The notes beneath the pieces were generated by a model. It was not told the DNA's origin, searched no databases, and saw nothing but the letters and a program-made list of their open reading frames with translations. The position numbers and the translations under genes are program-made. Below, one piece after another: positions 26,168 to 35,836 of a DNA stretch of 64,000 nucleotides; the first letter of the stretch is position 1; each line of letters begins with the position of its first letter. This stretch comes from UBA5069 sp963773745 (GTDB taxonomy: Bacteria; Chloroflexota; Anaerolineae; Caldilineales; Caldilineaceae): the NCBI GenBank assembly GCA_963773745.1, contig CAVZCL010000005.1, forward strand, positions 2,046,001 to 2,110,000, read 5' to 3'.

Positions 26168-27709
26168 TCAATCTTCCATCAGCTTCGCAGCCAACTCATT
26201 CTCGTCCGTCTCGACCGGCAGAATCTCTTCCATAACGCGCCCGCGCCGCATGAGCAGAATGCGATTGCAGACCTGCAGCAGCTCGGGGATGTCGTCGGAG
26301 ATGACCAGCAAGCCCATGCCATCATGCGCCAGCGCCTTGATGAGCTCGTGCAGCTCGTTCTTGGAGCCAATGTCAACACCCACCGTGGGGCCGTTGAGGA
26401 TGAGCACGCGCGGGTTGCTGGCCAGCCACTTGGCCAGCACCACGCGCTGCTGGTTGCCGCCCGAAAGCGTTTTGGCGGCCAGCACAGGCGACGGCGTTTT
26501 GATGCGCAGCGCGTCGACCCAGTGATCCACCTGGCTGCTCACCTGGCGCGGGTCGGTAAGGCCCAGCGCGCCGCGCAGCTTGTCAATTGTGCGCACAACG
26601 ACGTTGTTGCCAATGCTCTGCTCGAGGAAAAGCCCCTCACTCAGGCGGTCTTCGGGCACATAGCCAATGCCATGGGTGATGGCATCGTGGATCGTGCGAA
26701 TGCGCACTGGCTGGCCATCAATGGTGATCCGCCCGCTGTCAATGGGCAGCATGCCAAAGAGCGCCAGCGCCAACTCTGTGCGGCCAGAGCCAAGCAGCCC
26801 CGTTATGCCCACAATCTCGCCAGGGTAAAGGCTGAAGGAAATATCCTGCAACATGCCGCGTGAGGAGAGCTTGTCAACCTGCAACCGCGGCTTTGTGCCC
26901 GGTGTGGGCGCGTATTCAAAGGTCTTCTCGCGAATGCTTTGGCCCGTCATCTCGAAAACGAGGCGGGCATGGTCATAATCTGCGCGGTCGCCCACACTCA
27001 CGTTGCGCCCGTTGCGCATGACCATAATGGTTTCGGAAATCTCGAGCACTTCGTTCAACTTGTGGCTTACAAACAAAAACGCAATTCCCTTTTCCTGCAA
27101 CCGGCGGATGACGCTGAAGAGGTTGCGCACCTCGCGCTCGGTCAGCGCACTCGTCGGCTCGTCCATGACGATGAGCTGGGCATTCTGGCGCAGCGCCTTG
27201 GAGATGGCGATGAGTTGCTTGTTGGCCACGGACATCTCTTCAACGCGCGCATCCAGCGGCAGCTTGACGTCAATCTGCTTCAGCGCATCCTCGGCCACCT
27301 GGCGCACCTGCCGCCAGGAGACCACGCGTCGGTTGTCGGCCAACTGTTCGTTGAGCGCAATGTTCTCGGCCACGGTGAGGTTGGGGAAGAGAGAAAAGTC
27401 CTGGTAGATGACCTGAATGCCTTCACGGATGGCGTCAATCGGCGTCATGCGCGCGTAGTCGCGCCCATTAATGCGCACCTCGCCCGAATCGCGCGGGTAA
27501 ACGCCCGCCAGCACCTTAATGAGCGTGGACTTGCCGCAGCCGTTTTCGCCCACAAGGCAGTGAATGCGCCCATGTTCGATCACAAGATCGACATCTTCCA
27601 GCGCACGCACGCCGGCAAAGGATTTGTTGATGGCTGTCATCTGGACCAGCGGCGCGCCTGGGCCGGCCGGCGCGTCTGCAATCGCAAAAGAGGCAAGATT
27701 TGAAGACAT
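26168..27709 (-). CDS. Sugar ABC transporter ATPase (RbsA/MglA type)
   Basis: About 513 residues from ATG 27709, two fused ATPase domains. Domain 1: Walker A GENGCGKST, Q-loop VIYQDFSLFPNLT, Walker B LIVMDEPTSAL. Its signature is atypical (EEMSVANKQLIAISKAL), as usual in this family. Domain 2: TGLLGSGRTEL in place of a canonical Walker A, LSGGNQQRVVLAKWL signature and LILNGPTVGVD. Energises the two permeases encoded downstream. Spacing to the lipoprotein gene is 105 bases with a hairpin. Confidence 0.93.
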   Translation of the reverse strand: MSSNLASFAIADAPAGPGAPLVQMTAINKSFAGVRALEDVDLVIEHGRIHCLVGENGCGKSTLIKVLAGVYPRDSGEVRINGRDYARMTPIDAIREGIQVIYQDFSLFPNLTVAENIALNEQLADNRRVVSWRQVRQVAEDALKQIDVKLPLDARVEEMSVANKQLIAISKALRQNAQLIVMDEPTSALTEREVRNLFSVIRRLQEKGIAFLFVSHKLNEVLEISETIMVMRNGRNVSVGDRADYDHARLVFEMTGQSIREKTFEYAPTPGTKPRLQVDKLSSRGMLQDISFSLYPGEIVGITGLLGSGRTELALALFGMLPIDSGRITIDGQPVRIRTIHDAITHGIGYVPEDRLSEGLFLEQSIGNNVVVRTIDKLRGALGLTDPRQVSSQVDHWVDALRIKTPSPVLAAKTLSGGNQQRVVLAKWLASNPRVLILNGPTVGVDIGSKNELHELIKALAHDGMGLLVISDDIPELLQVCNRILLMRRGRVMEEILPVETDENELAAKLMED

Positions 27710-27770
27710 GGCCAGGGGTGTCCTGCGTGGCAAGCGGAAACGAAGAGTATGGGTGAAAGGAGCGGTGAAC

Positions 27771-27794
27771 GTGAGGGGGCCGAAGCCCCCTCAC
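27771..27794. terminator. Hairpin after the sugar-binding protein gene
   Basis: GTGAGGGGGC and GCCCCCTCAC pair around CGAA. No T-run follows on the minus strand, so it is probably a partial terminator or mRNA-stabilising hairpin between the binding protein and the ATPase. Confidence 0.6.
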
Positions 27795-27814
27795 GCGCTG
27801 CAACCACAGTACTG

Positions 27815-28885
27815 CTAGAAGTTGTACTGGTCCAGCTGGTCAACCGTCATGTAGACGGCGGCGTTGCCGAAGAGCACGTTTTTGTTCTCGAGCGGGGCAA
27901 TCAGGTTGGTGTAGCCATCAATGCCCAGGTCGGTGCCTTCGCCAATTTCCTCGCCGTTGAGCAAGCGCAGAGCGATCTCGTTGCAGGCCTTGCCGGCCAT
28001 CGCGGGATCCCAGAAGCCGATGACGTCGACGGCGCCGGTCTTCATGAGCTCACCGGCCAGCGACGGCAGGCTGGTGCCCACGACGGAGACGACGTCCTGC
28101 AGGCCGGCCTCTTCAATTGCCTGACCGATGCCAGGGGCGTCGGTGGAGGCGCTGCCCTGGAAGCCCTTGATGTTGGGGTTGGCCTTGAGGATTTCCTTGG
28201 CCTTCTCGTATGCCTTGCTGGAATCGTCAAAGGCTTCGTTGATGTCGCCGTACTGGCTCATGTTGGGATAGGCTTCCTTCTGGCGCTCAATGCCGCCATT
28301 CGCCCATTCCATGTGCGTCTTGCTGCCCAGGCTGCCAACGAAGACGGCGTATTCGCCCTCTTCGCCCATCAGCTCAGCCAGTTTGTCCATGAGGCCTGCG
28401 CCGTACGCGGTGTTGTCAAAGGCCTCAATGTCAATGTCCATGTTGACCTGGTTGGAGGCCTCATGCGTGACGACCTTGATGCCTGCGTCCATGGCCTTGA
28501 GGAGCACCGGATCCAGCTGTGCGGGGTCCATGGGGACGACACAGAGCGCGTCGACACCCTGGGCGATCAGGTCCTCAATCAGAGGAATCTGCTGTGCGGC
28601 GTCGGCTTCTGCCGGGCCCACAAGTGCTGCGTTGACGCCAGTCTCCTGGCCCCACTCGTTGACGCCCACTTCCATGCGGTTGAACCAGTCAATGCCGGCA
28701 ATCTTGACAACGGTGGTGAAGGTCAAGTCGGCGGGATCGACGGCGCCTGCTTCGGCGGGGGCTGCTGCTTCGGCCGGGGCTGCTTCGGCGGCGGGGGCAG
28801 CCGGTGCAGCGGCGGGCGCGGCACATGCAGCCAACACCATACCGATGACGGCCAGTATGCTGAGGACGGTTACAAGCTTGCGCAT
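27815..28885 (-). CDS. Sugar-type periplasmic binding lipoprotein (SBP family PF13407)
   Basis: 356 residues from ATG 28885. Lipobox VLAAC (Cys21) and an Ala/Pro/Glu linker to about 45. The body (VKIAGIDWFNRMEVGVNEW, IPLIEDLIAQGVDALCVVPMDP, GIKVVTHEAS, YGDINEAFDDSSKAYEKAKEIL) is the RbsB/LsrB/RhaS-type fold. Closest in style to LsrB/RhaS-like binders rather than RbsB. The ligand is not readable, but the linked split Dak kinase suggests a small ketose or its derivative. Confidence 0.87.
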   Translation of the reverse strand: MRKLVTVLSILAVIGMVLAACAAPAAAPAAPAAEAAPAEAAAPAEAGAVDPADLTFTTVVKIAGIDWFNRMEVGVNEWGQETGVNAALVGPAEADAAQQIPLIEDLIAQGVDALCVVPMDPAQLDPVLLKAMDAGIKVVTHEASNQVNMDIDIEAFDNTAYGAGLMDKLAELMGEEGEYAVFVGSLGSKTHMEWANGGIERQKEAYPNMSQYGDINEAFDDSSKAYEKAKEILKANPNIKGFQGSASTDAPGIGQAIEEAGLQDVVSVVGTSLPSLAGELMKTGAVDVIGFWDPAMAGKACNEIALRLLNGEEIGEGTDLGIDGYTNLIAPLENKNVLFGNAAVYMTVDQLDQYNF

Positions 28886-28970
28886 TCTTCTCTCCTTTGA
28901 GCAACAATGAAGGTTGAAACCGCTGCGGAGACAGTGTCCGCATACGGTGGAACGCGAAAAGACAGGGAAT

Positions 28971-29008
28971 AGGGAGTGGGGAGTAGGGAGTAGGGAGCAG
29001 GGAGTGGG
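28971..29008. repeat. GGGAGTA low-complexity tandem repeat
   Basis: About five copies of a 7-base unit AGGGAGT with variation, in the 167-bp gap between the kinase subunit and binding-protein genes. Confidence 0.7.
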
Positions 29009-29052
29009 TGAGTACCCCTTACTCTCGATTACCACTTACCACTTACCAATGA

Positions 29053-29679
29053 TCAATTACTCTGGACAAGCGCAGCAAGAATGACGACCAACGCCTCGCA
29101 GCCCGGGTCAACCTTGCCTTCGGAGCGTTCACCCACCCAGCTGGCGCGGCCAATCTTGCTGCGCAGGGGCGTCACTGCGTCGCGACCGGCCTCGGCAGCA
29201 GCCAGCGCGGCCGCGCCGGCCTGCGTGGCCGTGTTGCCCGCGTCCAGCGCCTGCGAAAAGGCGTCGGCGGCAGGGAAGATGGCGTCGAGCACCGTCTTGT
29301 CGCCCAGGTTCGCCTTGCCGCGCTCCTGCATGCCCTGCGCCGCTGCCGTGAACATCGCGGCCAGGTCGTCATCGGTCAGCGTCGTTTTGCCTGTGACGGG
29401 CTTGCCCGCGCGCATGAGCGCTGTGGCCAGCAGAGTGCCAAAGGAGGAGGAGCCTGCCTTGTTGGCGACCATACCCGCCTTGCCCAGCCACTTGCCAATG
29501 TCATCCACCGGCTGCGTCTGCGCGTACTCGCCCAGCGCAATGCCTATCTTCTCGAGCGTAATGCCAATGTCGCCGTCACCCATGGCCTGGTCAAGGTCAT
29601 TGAGGCGGCCCGCTTCCATTGTGAGCTTTGCGGCGGCCCGCTGAAGGGCGTTCGCCACCTCTTCGCTGCTGTAGCTCAT
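29053..29679 (-). CDS. dhaL: Dihydroxyacetone kinase-type subunit L (Dak2 domain)
   Basis: 208 residues, starting two bases after the DhaK stop. Contains the nucleotide/Mg site LDQAMGDGDIGITLEKIG (about 29) and NKAGSSSFGTLLATAL, with the C-terminal ALVVILAAL helix. The DGDIG motif replaces the DGDHG typical of PTS-dependent DhaL. No DhaM is present, so ATP may be the phosphoryl donor, as in Dak1/Dak2 and the tetrulose kinases LerK/DerK; this is inference. RASWVGERSEGKVDPG is a well-conserved Dak2 stretch. Confidence 0.88.
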   Translation of the reverse strand: MSYSSEEVANALQRAAAKLTMEAGRLNDLDQAMGDGDIGITLEKIGIALGEYAQTQPVDDIGKWLGKAGMVANKAGSSSFGTLLATALMRAGKPVTGKTTLTDDDLAAMFTAAAQGMQERGKANLGDKTVLDAIFPAADAFSQALDAGNTATQAGAAALAAAEAGRDAVTPLRSKIGRASWVGERSEGKVDPGCEALVVILAALVQSN

Positions 29680-29681
29680 GG

Positions 29682-30683
29682 TTACACCTGCACAAAGAAG
29701 GGGGTCTGCGCCGGATGGTCGAGCAGACTGGCAAGCTCGTCATCCAGTACGGCAATCGTAATCGACGCGCCCGCCATCTCCATGGAGGTGGCGTACTCGC
29801 CCACGTACGGGCGGTGGACGCTGATTTCGCGAGCTGCCAGCAGCGCATGCACCTTGCGGTAGATGATGTACAACTCTTCCGGCGGCGTTGCGCCCAAACC
29901 ATTCACCATCACAGCCACGCGTGCGCCTGCTTCAGGCTGCAGGTCGTCCAGAATCGCGCTTACCATGCGCTCGGTAATCTCGTCGGCGCTCTGCAGGCTC
30001 TCGCGCTTCATGCCCGGCTCGCCGTGAATGCCCATGCCAATTTCCATTTCACCTTCGCCAATGGTGAAGGTGGGCTTGCCGGCACGCGGCACAGTGCAGG
30101 GGCTGAGTGCAACGCCCATTGTGCCTGTGGCGGCGAGCATTTTTTCCGTAACGCGCACCACCTCATCGAGCGAACCGCCCTGGTCGGCCATCGCGCCGGC
30201 GGCCTTGAAGGCAAAGACCATGCCCGCCACACCGCGCCGCCGCCCGGCCTCGGCTTTGGGCGCCGAGGCGACATCGTCCTTAACGAGCACCGTGCGCACT
30301 TCAATATCGTCCATATCGGCCATTTCGGCGGCCATGTCGAAGTTCATCACGTCGCCGCCGTAGTTGCCGTAAATGTAGACCACGCCCGCCCCGCCCGAGA
30401 TGCGCTTTGTAACCTCGTACATCTGGTCGCTGCTGGGCGAGGCGAAGACGTCGCCCACGGCGCAGCCGTCGAGCATCCCCTTGCCCACATAGCCCAGAAA
30501 GACGGGCAGATGGCCCGAGCCGCCACCCGTGGCCAGCGCGACCTTACCCTGCACGGGCGCGTCGGCGCGCACAATGCAGTGCGTGTCATCGCCGGCATAG
30601 CCCAGCATGTCGGGGTGCGCCAGCAGCAGGCCTTCGAGCATTTCGGGGACGAAATCCGCTGCCTGATTGAGGATCTTCTTCAT
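29682..30683 (-). CDS. dhaK: Dihydroxyacetone kinase-type subunit K (Dak1 domain)
   Basis: 333 residues. Seen: VALATGGGSGHLPVFLGYVG (about 48), YGNYGGDVMNF, and MGIHGEPG with the His that binds the ketose covalently as a hemiaminal; LGATPPEELYIIYR is the C-terminal signature. Phosphorylates dihydroxyacetone or a related short ketose with the L subunit. First gene of the leftward locus with the ABC importer and the hydroxyacid dehydrogenase. Confidence 0.9.
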   Translation of the reverse strand: MKKILNQAADFVPEMLEGLLLAHPDMLGYAGDDTHCIVRADAPVQGKVALATGGGSGHLPVFLGYVGKGMLDGCAVGDVFASPSSDQMYEVTKRISGGAGVVYIYGNYGGDVMNFDMAAEMADMDDIEVRTVLVKDDVASAPKAEAGRRRGVAGMVFAFKAAGAMADQGGSLDEVVRVTEKMLAATGTMGVALSPCTVPRAGKPTFTIGEGEMEIGMGIHGEPGMKRESLQSADEITERMVSAILDDLQPEAGARVAVMVNGLGATPPEELYIIYRKVHALLAAREISVHRPYVGEYATSMEMAGASITIAVLDDELASLLDHPAQTPFFVQV

Positions 30684-30970
30684 TTGAGCCTCGCGATTCG
30701 TATTGATTTAACCTGCAATGGGTCAATTGATTGTGTGTTGAGGCAGTTCGCATGGCGTCACTGACGCATGCAAAGATACCCTGCGGGCGGCTGGACCACA
30801 TGCGCGATGGCTCGGGGATAAGGACTCCGCTGCGCGCAGCACATGCGCCAAATTGGGTGCGGTTTGGACTCGCCACAGTGTATCACGGATTGGGAATCCG
30901 TCCAATCTGTGCAAAACAGTGCAAGTGGCAAAAAGCGAAAAACCGGGTACGCCGTTTCCGCGTACAGGAT
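30684..30970. other. Intergenic gap, nothing recognised
   Basis: 287 bases between the antiporter stop and the DhaK start. It must hold the promoter of the Dak locus on the minus strand, but I see no convincing -35/-10 pair, RNA or repeat. Confidence 0.4.
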
Positions 30971-32914
30971 TTAGGCAGGGGACGAGGCTTCGGCGGACTC
31001 GCGGCCCACGTCCGGAATTGCCTCGGCGGCGGGCACGGCCAGCCCAATGCGCAGCGTGCCCTCTTCCACCGCCAGCGCGCGATCGGTTGTGGCAATCGAG
31101 AGGGTGCCATTGCGCACGCTGAAGAGAGGCAGCGGTGCATCGCCCTTCACAGGGGTCGGCTCCTTGACCAATGGCATTGCGGCAGCGGGCAGCGCGGGCG
31201 CCGTGCCGGAAGCCGCAGCGCTGCCGTTGCCATTTGCCCCACTCTTGCCGTTGCTACTTCTGCTGCCGGTTGTAGCAGCGGGCAGGGCTTCGTCGGCGTT
31301 CAGTGGGCGTACAACCGCGTTGTCGGCCAGCATTTCCGTCAACTTCGCATAGCTCGCGCCCTCGGCAAAGAGCAGCCGCCCCACGCGTGCCAGGTGCTTC
31401 TCCGCTTCGGACTGGGGGCCACGCCCAGCCGGCACCAACTGATAGACCTTGTCTGAGCCGAAGTCGTCGGTAAAGTGCCTGCACGCCAACGCATTCGCTT
31501 CGTCGTTGGAGGTCATCGCCAGCAGCCGCCCCAGTCCCGTGAGGTCGAGATCGTTCTCATGAAAATCAGAGAGAAGGTCACCCTCATGCGCGTCAAGACC
31601 CGCCACCTGGGCCAGGTATGCGTTGGCAGGGTTGGAATCGACCAGCCGCACGAGCACGTCATTCTTGGTCAGCGCTTCGGCCATCATGCGCGCAATGGGG
31701 TTGGCGCCCATGATGAGCACGCCTTGCGGTTCGGGGTCGCTCACGCCCAGCCGCTGCGCCAGCCACTTGGCGCTGCCGCCCTGAATCAGCACTGTGCCCG
31801 TAATCATCAGGAAGACGAGCGGGCGCAGAATTTCGGCTCCGGCCACGCCCTCGTGCACCAACTCAAAGGCGAAGAGAGAAGTCACGGCGGCCGCCACAAT
31901 GCCGCGCGGGGCAATCCACGCCAGGAAGAGGCGCTCACGCGTGGCCAGGTCACTGCGAAAGGTGCTCAAAAGTATATTGAGCGGCCGCACGAGCAGAATC
32001 ACCGCCGCAAGTACAGCGAAGGCGCGCCAGTCAAGCAGGGCCAGGTCGGCACGCGTAATCGTCGACGTGAGCAGAATGAAGAGCACGGAGACGAGCAGTA
32101 TCGTAAGCTTCTCCTTGAAATGGAAGATTTCGCGCATCTGGCGCAGGTCCGTATTGGCCAGGAAAATGCCCATGACGGTGACGGCTAACAGCCCGGATTC
32201 GGCCGCAATTACGTCGCTGAGGGCGTAGGCGAGCAACACAATGCTGAGCACAATGGCGTCGCGCAGATAATCGGGCACGAGGAAGAAGTGGACGAGGCCA
32301 TAGACCAAAGCACCTGCCGCCAGTCCGATAAGCGTGCCTGCGCCAATCGGAATGAGTATCGAGAGCAAGACGCCGTTGAACGAAGGTGCGGTGTTGGCGA
32401 GCACGGCCTCAAAGACAATGTAGGCCACCAGCGCGCCAATCGGGTCAATGAGAATGCCCTCCCACTTGAGCACGTTGGCAATCTTGGCGGTGGGCTGCAC
32501 GTTGCGCAGCAGCGGTGCAATCACCGTGGGGCCCGTCACAATGATGAGCGCGCCGAAAAGAAGGGCCAGCGACCACTCCATCCCCATGAAGAAGCGGGCG
32601 GCTACGGCACTCGCCAGCCAGGTGACGAGCAGGCCCACGGTGAGCAGCGTCCAGACGACGCCGCGCACCTCGAGCACCTGCTTCCAGTTGAGTGTGAGCG
32701 CGCCTTCGAAGAGGATGATTGCGACGGACAGAGATATAAAGGGGAAGAAGAGGTCGCCTGCCTGCTCCTGCGGGTTGACCCACTGGAAGACAGGGCCGGC
32801 AAGAAAGCCGACCGCAAGCAGCGGCACAATTGCGGGCAGCTTCATGCGCCAGGCAACCCACTGGCAGGCCATACCTGCGGCAACGACCAGGGCAATGCTT
32901 AACATCAGATCCAT
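30971..32914 (-). CDS. CPA1/NhaP-type cation:proton antiporter with RCK/TrkA domain
   Basis: 647 residues. About twelve membrane helices (to about 395) with LLAVGFLAGPVFQW, ALLFGALIIVTGPTVIAPLLRN and the WEGILIDPIGALVAYIVFE segment holding the ion-binding Asp of CPA1 exchangers. After that a Rossmann-like RCK domain (GVLIMGANPIARMMAEAL, LVDSNPANAYLA), then a Gly/Ser/Asn-rich linker and a C-terminal domain. Exchanges Na+ or K+ for H+; ion choice is not readable. The RCK domain suggests nucleotide-dependent gating. Confidence 0.9.
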   Translation of the reverse strand: MDLMLSIALVVAAGMACQWVAWRMKLPAIVPLLAVGFLAGPVFQWVNPQEQAGDLFFPFISLSVAIILFEGALTLNWKQVLEVRGVVWTLLTVGLLVTWLASAVAARFFMGMEWSLALLFGALIIVTGPTVIAPLLRNVQPTAKIANVLKWEGILIDPIGALVAYIVFEAVLANTAPSFNGVLLSILIPIGAGTLIGLAAGALVYGLVHFFLVPDYLRDAIVLSIVLLAYALSDVIAAESGLLAVTVMGIFLANTDLRQMREIFHFKEKLTILLVSVLFILLTSTITRADLALLDWRAFAVLAAVILLVRPLNILLSTFRSDLATRERLFLAWIAPRGIVAAAVTSLFAFELVHEGVAGAEILRPLVFLMITGTVLIQGGSAKWLAQRLGVSDPEPQGVLIMGANPIARMMAEALTKNDVLVRLVDSNPANAYLAQVAGLDAHEGDLLSDFHENDLDLTGLGRLLAMTSNDEANALACRHFTDDFGSDKVYQLVPAGRGPQSEAEKHLARVGRLLFAEGASYAKLTEMLADNAVVRPLNADEALPAATTGSRSSNGKSGANGNGSAAASGTAPALPAAAMPLVKEPTPVKGDAPLPLFSVRNGTLSIATTDRALAVEEGTLRIGLAVPAAEAIPDVGRESAEASSPA

Positions 32915-33071
32915 GGCGTAGTCCTGGGTTGTGAGAAGACAAAATTGAAAACTGACGACTGATGATTGCTCCTTGGCGCAATCTCGGTGCTGGCAGAAGG
33001 CGAGCCTTCAGTACTCAATCCTCAATATAACCTTTGGTCAACTTTGCACAGAATTCGCAAGTTGGCACGCG

Positions 33072-34448
33072 TCAGCACTCAATCACATTCACCGCCAAGC
33101 CACCGCGCGCCGTCTCCTTGTACTTGCTCTTCATGTCGGCGCCGGTCTCGCGCATCGTCTTGATCACCTTGTCGAGCGAAACGTGGTGGCGGCCGTCGCC
33201 ACGCAGACAGAGGCGCGCCGCATTGATGGCCTTGATGGACCCCATGGCATTGCGCTCAATACAGGGAATCTGCACAAGGCCGCCGACAGGGTCGCAAGTG
33301 AGGCCCAGATTGTGCTCCATGCCCACCTCGGCGGCGTTTTCCACCTGCTCGGGCGTGCCGCCGCGCACCTCGGCCAGCCCGGCCGCGGCCATTGAGCAGG
33401 CGACGCCCACCTCGCCCTGGCAGCCCACATCGGCGCCGGAAATTGAGGCGTTCTTCTTGTAGAGTGTGCCGATTGCGCCGGCTGTGAGCAGAAAGCGCAC
33501 GACGCCATCCTCATTCGCACCGGGCACAAAGCGCGTATAATAGTGCAGCACGGCGGGAATGATGCCTGCCGCGCCATTGGTGGGTGCCGTCACCACACGC
33601 CCGCCTGCCGCATTCTCCTCGTTCACGGCAATCGCATAGACGTTGACCCAATCCATAACGCTCAAGGGATCCTGCAGGTTCGATTCGGGACGCGCGCTCA
33701 GCTTCTGATAGAGCTCGGCGGCGCGCCGGCGCACCTTCATGCCACCGGGCAGGATGCCGTCGCTCGTCATGCCACGCTGCACGCAATCCTGCATGACATC
33801 CCAAATTTCCAGCAGTTTGGCGCGCACCTCCGCCTCGGATCGCCATGCCGTCTCGTTGGTGAGCATCACCTGGCTAATGGAGAGGTCGTTGTCAAGACAG
33901 ATGCGCAGCAGTTCGTCGGCGGTGTCAAACGGGTAGGGGAGCGGCGTGGCGTCTTCCACCACGCGGTCGCTGCCGTGCGCGCTCTCATCGACGACGAAGC
34001 CGCCGCCCACCGAGTAGTAATCCGACGATGCAATGGCCTCTCCGTCGCCGTCAAAGGCTCTAAAGCGCATGCCGTTGGGGTGGAAAGGGAGCGAACTCTT
34101 GCGGAAGAGCAGATGCTCCTTCTCCACAAAGGGCACGTCGTGTATGCCTAGCAGGCTCAGCGTCCGGCTGCGGCGCACGGCGGCCAGCCGCTCTTCAATC
34201 AACGCGACGGGCACGTTCTCGGGTTTGTAGCCCTCCAGCCCCAGAATCACCGCCTTGTCGCTGCCGTGGCCCTTGCCGGTGAGGCCGAGCGAGCCGAACA
34301 ATTCCACCTGCACGGAGGCGGTGGCGCGCAGCAGCCCATCGGCCTCGAGCCGCGCGACAAAGAGGCGCGCGGCCTTCATGGGGCCAACCGTGTGCGAACT
34401 GGAGGGGCCGATGCCCACCTTGAAGAGATCAAAGACACTAATGGTCAA
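33072..34448 (-). CDS. sdaA: L-serine dehydratase, iron-sulfur type
   Basis: 458 residues from TTG 34448 with AAGGA upstream; a longer frame to 34517 adds unrelated residues. Seen: VFDLFKVGIGPSSSHTVGPM at the N-terminus (beta domain), NAAGGRVVTAPTNGAAGIIPAV in the alpha domain, and the 4Fe-4S cysteines in GVACSMAA, LTCDPVGGLVQIPCIERNA. Converts L-serine to pyruvate and ammonia. Single-chain form as in E. coli SdaA. Follows pepT, with 72 bases between. Confidence 0.95.
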   Translation of the reverse strand: MTISVFDLFKVGIGPSSSHTVGPMKAARLFVARLEADGLLRATASVQVELFGSLGLTGKGHGSDKAVILGLEGYKPENVPVALIEERLAAVRRSRTLSLLGIHDVPFVEKEHLLFRKSSLPFHPNGMRFRAFDGDGEAIASSDYYSVGGGFVVDESAHGSDRVVEDATPLPYPFDTADELLRICLDNDLSISQVMLTNETAWRSEAEVRAKLLEIWDVMQDCVQRGMTSDGILPGGMKVRRRAAELYQKLSARPESNLQDPLSVMDWVNVYAIAVNEENAAGGRVVTAPTNGAAGIIPAVLHYYTRFVPGANEDGVVRFLLTAGAIGTLYKKNASISGADVGCQGEVGVACSMAAAGLAEVRGGTPEQVENAAEVGMEHNLGLTCDPVGGLVQIPCIERNAMGSIKAINAARLCLRGDGRHHVSLDKVIKTMRETGADMKSKYKETARGGLAVNVIEC

Positions 34449-34520
34449 AGTAGAAATCCTTAAACAAGAAGTGGTGCGTGCGGCGCACCGCTCGCACCAC
34501 TTGATTACGCGCGGCAATCA

Positions 34521-35765
34521 CTACTGCGCCCAAAGCTGCGCCAGCTCAATGCAAACCTCAACGGCCTTGCCCATGTCCTGCACGCTGGCGTACTCGTACG
34601 GGCCGTGCACATTCATGGAGCCACAGAAGATGTTGGGCGTGGGCAGCCCTCGCTCGGTCAACTGCGAGCCGTCAGTGCCGCCACGCACGGGCGTGTGCCT
34701 GGGCGTGACGCCCGCCTGCTCCATTGCCTCCAGTATCAGCTCCACCGGCCGCATGTCGTTCTCCAGCCAGTAGCGCATGTTGCGGTACTGCTTCGTAATT
34801 GTGCAGGTGATCTTTGCGCGTGGCTCCGTGGCCTGCACGGCGGCGCAGACAGTCTGCAGCAGCTCGCCGTGGCTCTGCAAGCCTGCGCGTTCGAAGTCGC
34901 GCAGAATGAACGAGAGCGTCGCATCCGATTCGCGCCCGTTGAGCGCGTACGCGTGAATGAAGCCCTCCCGCCCCGACGTTGTGTCAGGGGTACGCTTGCC
35001 CGTGGGCAGCATAAGCAGAATCTTGGCCGCCAGCGTCAGCGCGTTGACCATGATGCCGGTGGCCGAGCCCGGGTGGATGGAAACGCCTTCAATGTGCACC
35101 ACTGCTTTGTCGGCGGAGAAGGTCTCGTAGGTCACTTCGCCCCGTTCGGCGCCATCGAGCGTGTAGGCTACGTCGGCGCCCAGCTCCGCCAGGTCCAAAT
35201 GGTGAACGCCAGTTCCGATCTCTTCGTCGGTGGTAAAGCAGAGGCGCACTTTGCCGTGGGGCAGCTCCGGGTGCGCGAGCAAATGCTCGGCAAGGGTAAC
35301 GACAATCGCGCAGCCCGATTTGTCGTCGGCCCCCAGCAGCGTGAGCCCGCTGGCGGTGATAATGTCGTCGCCAATCTTGCTGGCCAAATAGGGGCTCGTC
35401 TTGGTGGAGAGCACCTTGCTTGGGTCGTCGGGCAGCACGATATCGGAGCCATCCCACGCGCGATGCACAATTGGCTTGACGCCTGCCGCGTTGTACTGCG
35501 GCGCCGTATCCACATGGGCCAGGAAGGCCACAACGGGCGCGCTCTCCTTGCCGGCTGTGGCGGGCACAGTGGCGAAGACAAAGCCGCTCTCCAGCAGCTC
35601 CACATCGCTGGCGCCCATGGCGCGCAGCTCACCCTCAATCTCGCGCAGCATATCCATCTGGATCGCCGTGCTGGGGACCGTGCCCGTGCTCTCGTCGCTC
35701 TGCGAATCAATGCGTGCGTAGCGGACGAGCCGCTCTTCCACCTGACTGTCAAAGGCTGTTTTCAC
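34521..35765 (-). CDS. pepT: Peptidase T (tripeptide aminopeptidase)
   Basis: 414 residues. M20 metallopeptidase: VVAFLAHVDTAP (first zinc His and Asp), LTLLGADDKSG (bridging Asp), LCFTTDEEIG (general base Glu and zinc Glu), VHIEGVSIHPG (dimerisation domain) and RGGTDGSQLTERGLPTPNIFCG near the end with NVHGPYEYA. Removes N-terminal residues from tripeptides in the cytoplasm, fitting the peptide importer and the serine/threonine catabolic genes in this window. Confidence 0.95.
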   Translation of the reverse strand: MKTAFDSQVEERLVRYARIDSQSDESTGTVPSTAIQMDMLREIEGELRAMGASDVELLESGFVFATVPATAGKESAPVVAFLAHVDTAPQYNAAGVKPIVHRAWDGSDIVLPDDPSKVLSTKTSPYLASKIGDDIITASGLTLLGADDKSGCAIVVTLAEHLLAHPELPHGKVRLCFTTDEEIGTGVHHLDLAELGADVAYTLDGAERGEVTYETFSADKAVVHIEGVSIHPGSATGIMVNALTLAAKILLMLPTGKRTPDTTSGREGFIHAYALNGRESDATLSFILRDFERAGLQSHGELLQTVCAAVQATEPRAKITCTITKQYRNMRYWLENDMRPVELILEAMEQAGVTPRHTPVRGGTDGSQLTERGLPTPNIFCGSMNVHGPYEYASVQDMGKAVEVCIELAQLWAQ

Positions 35766-35836
35766 AACGACTCCACTTCTGGATGGTGTGGAACTTCCGG
35801 TTCAAATGCGAAGGGCGTGGCCAAAGGCGCGCCTGC

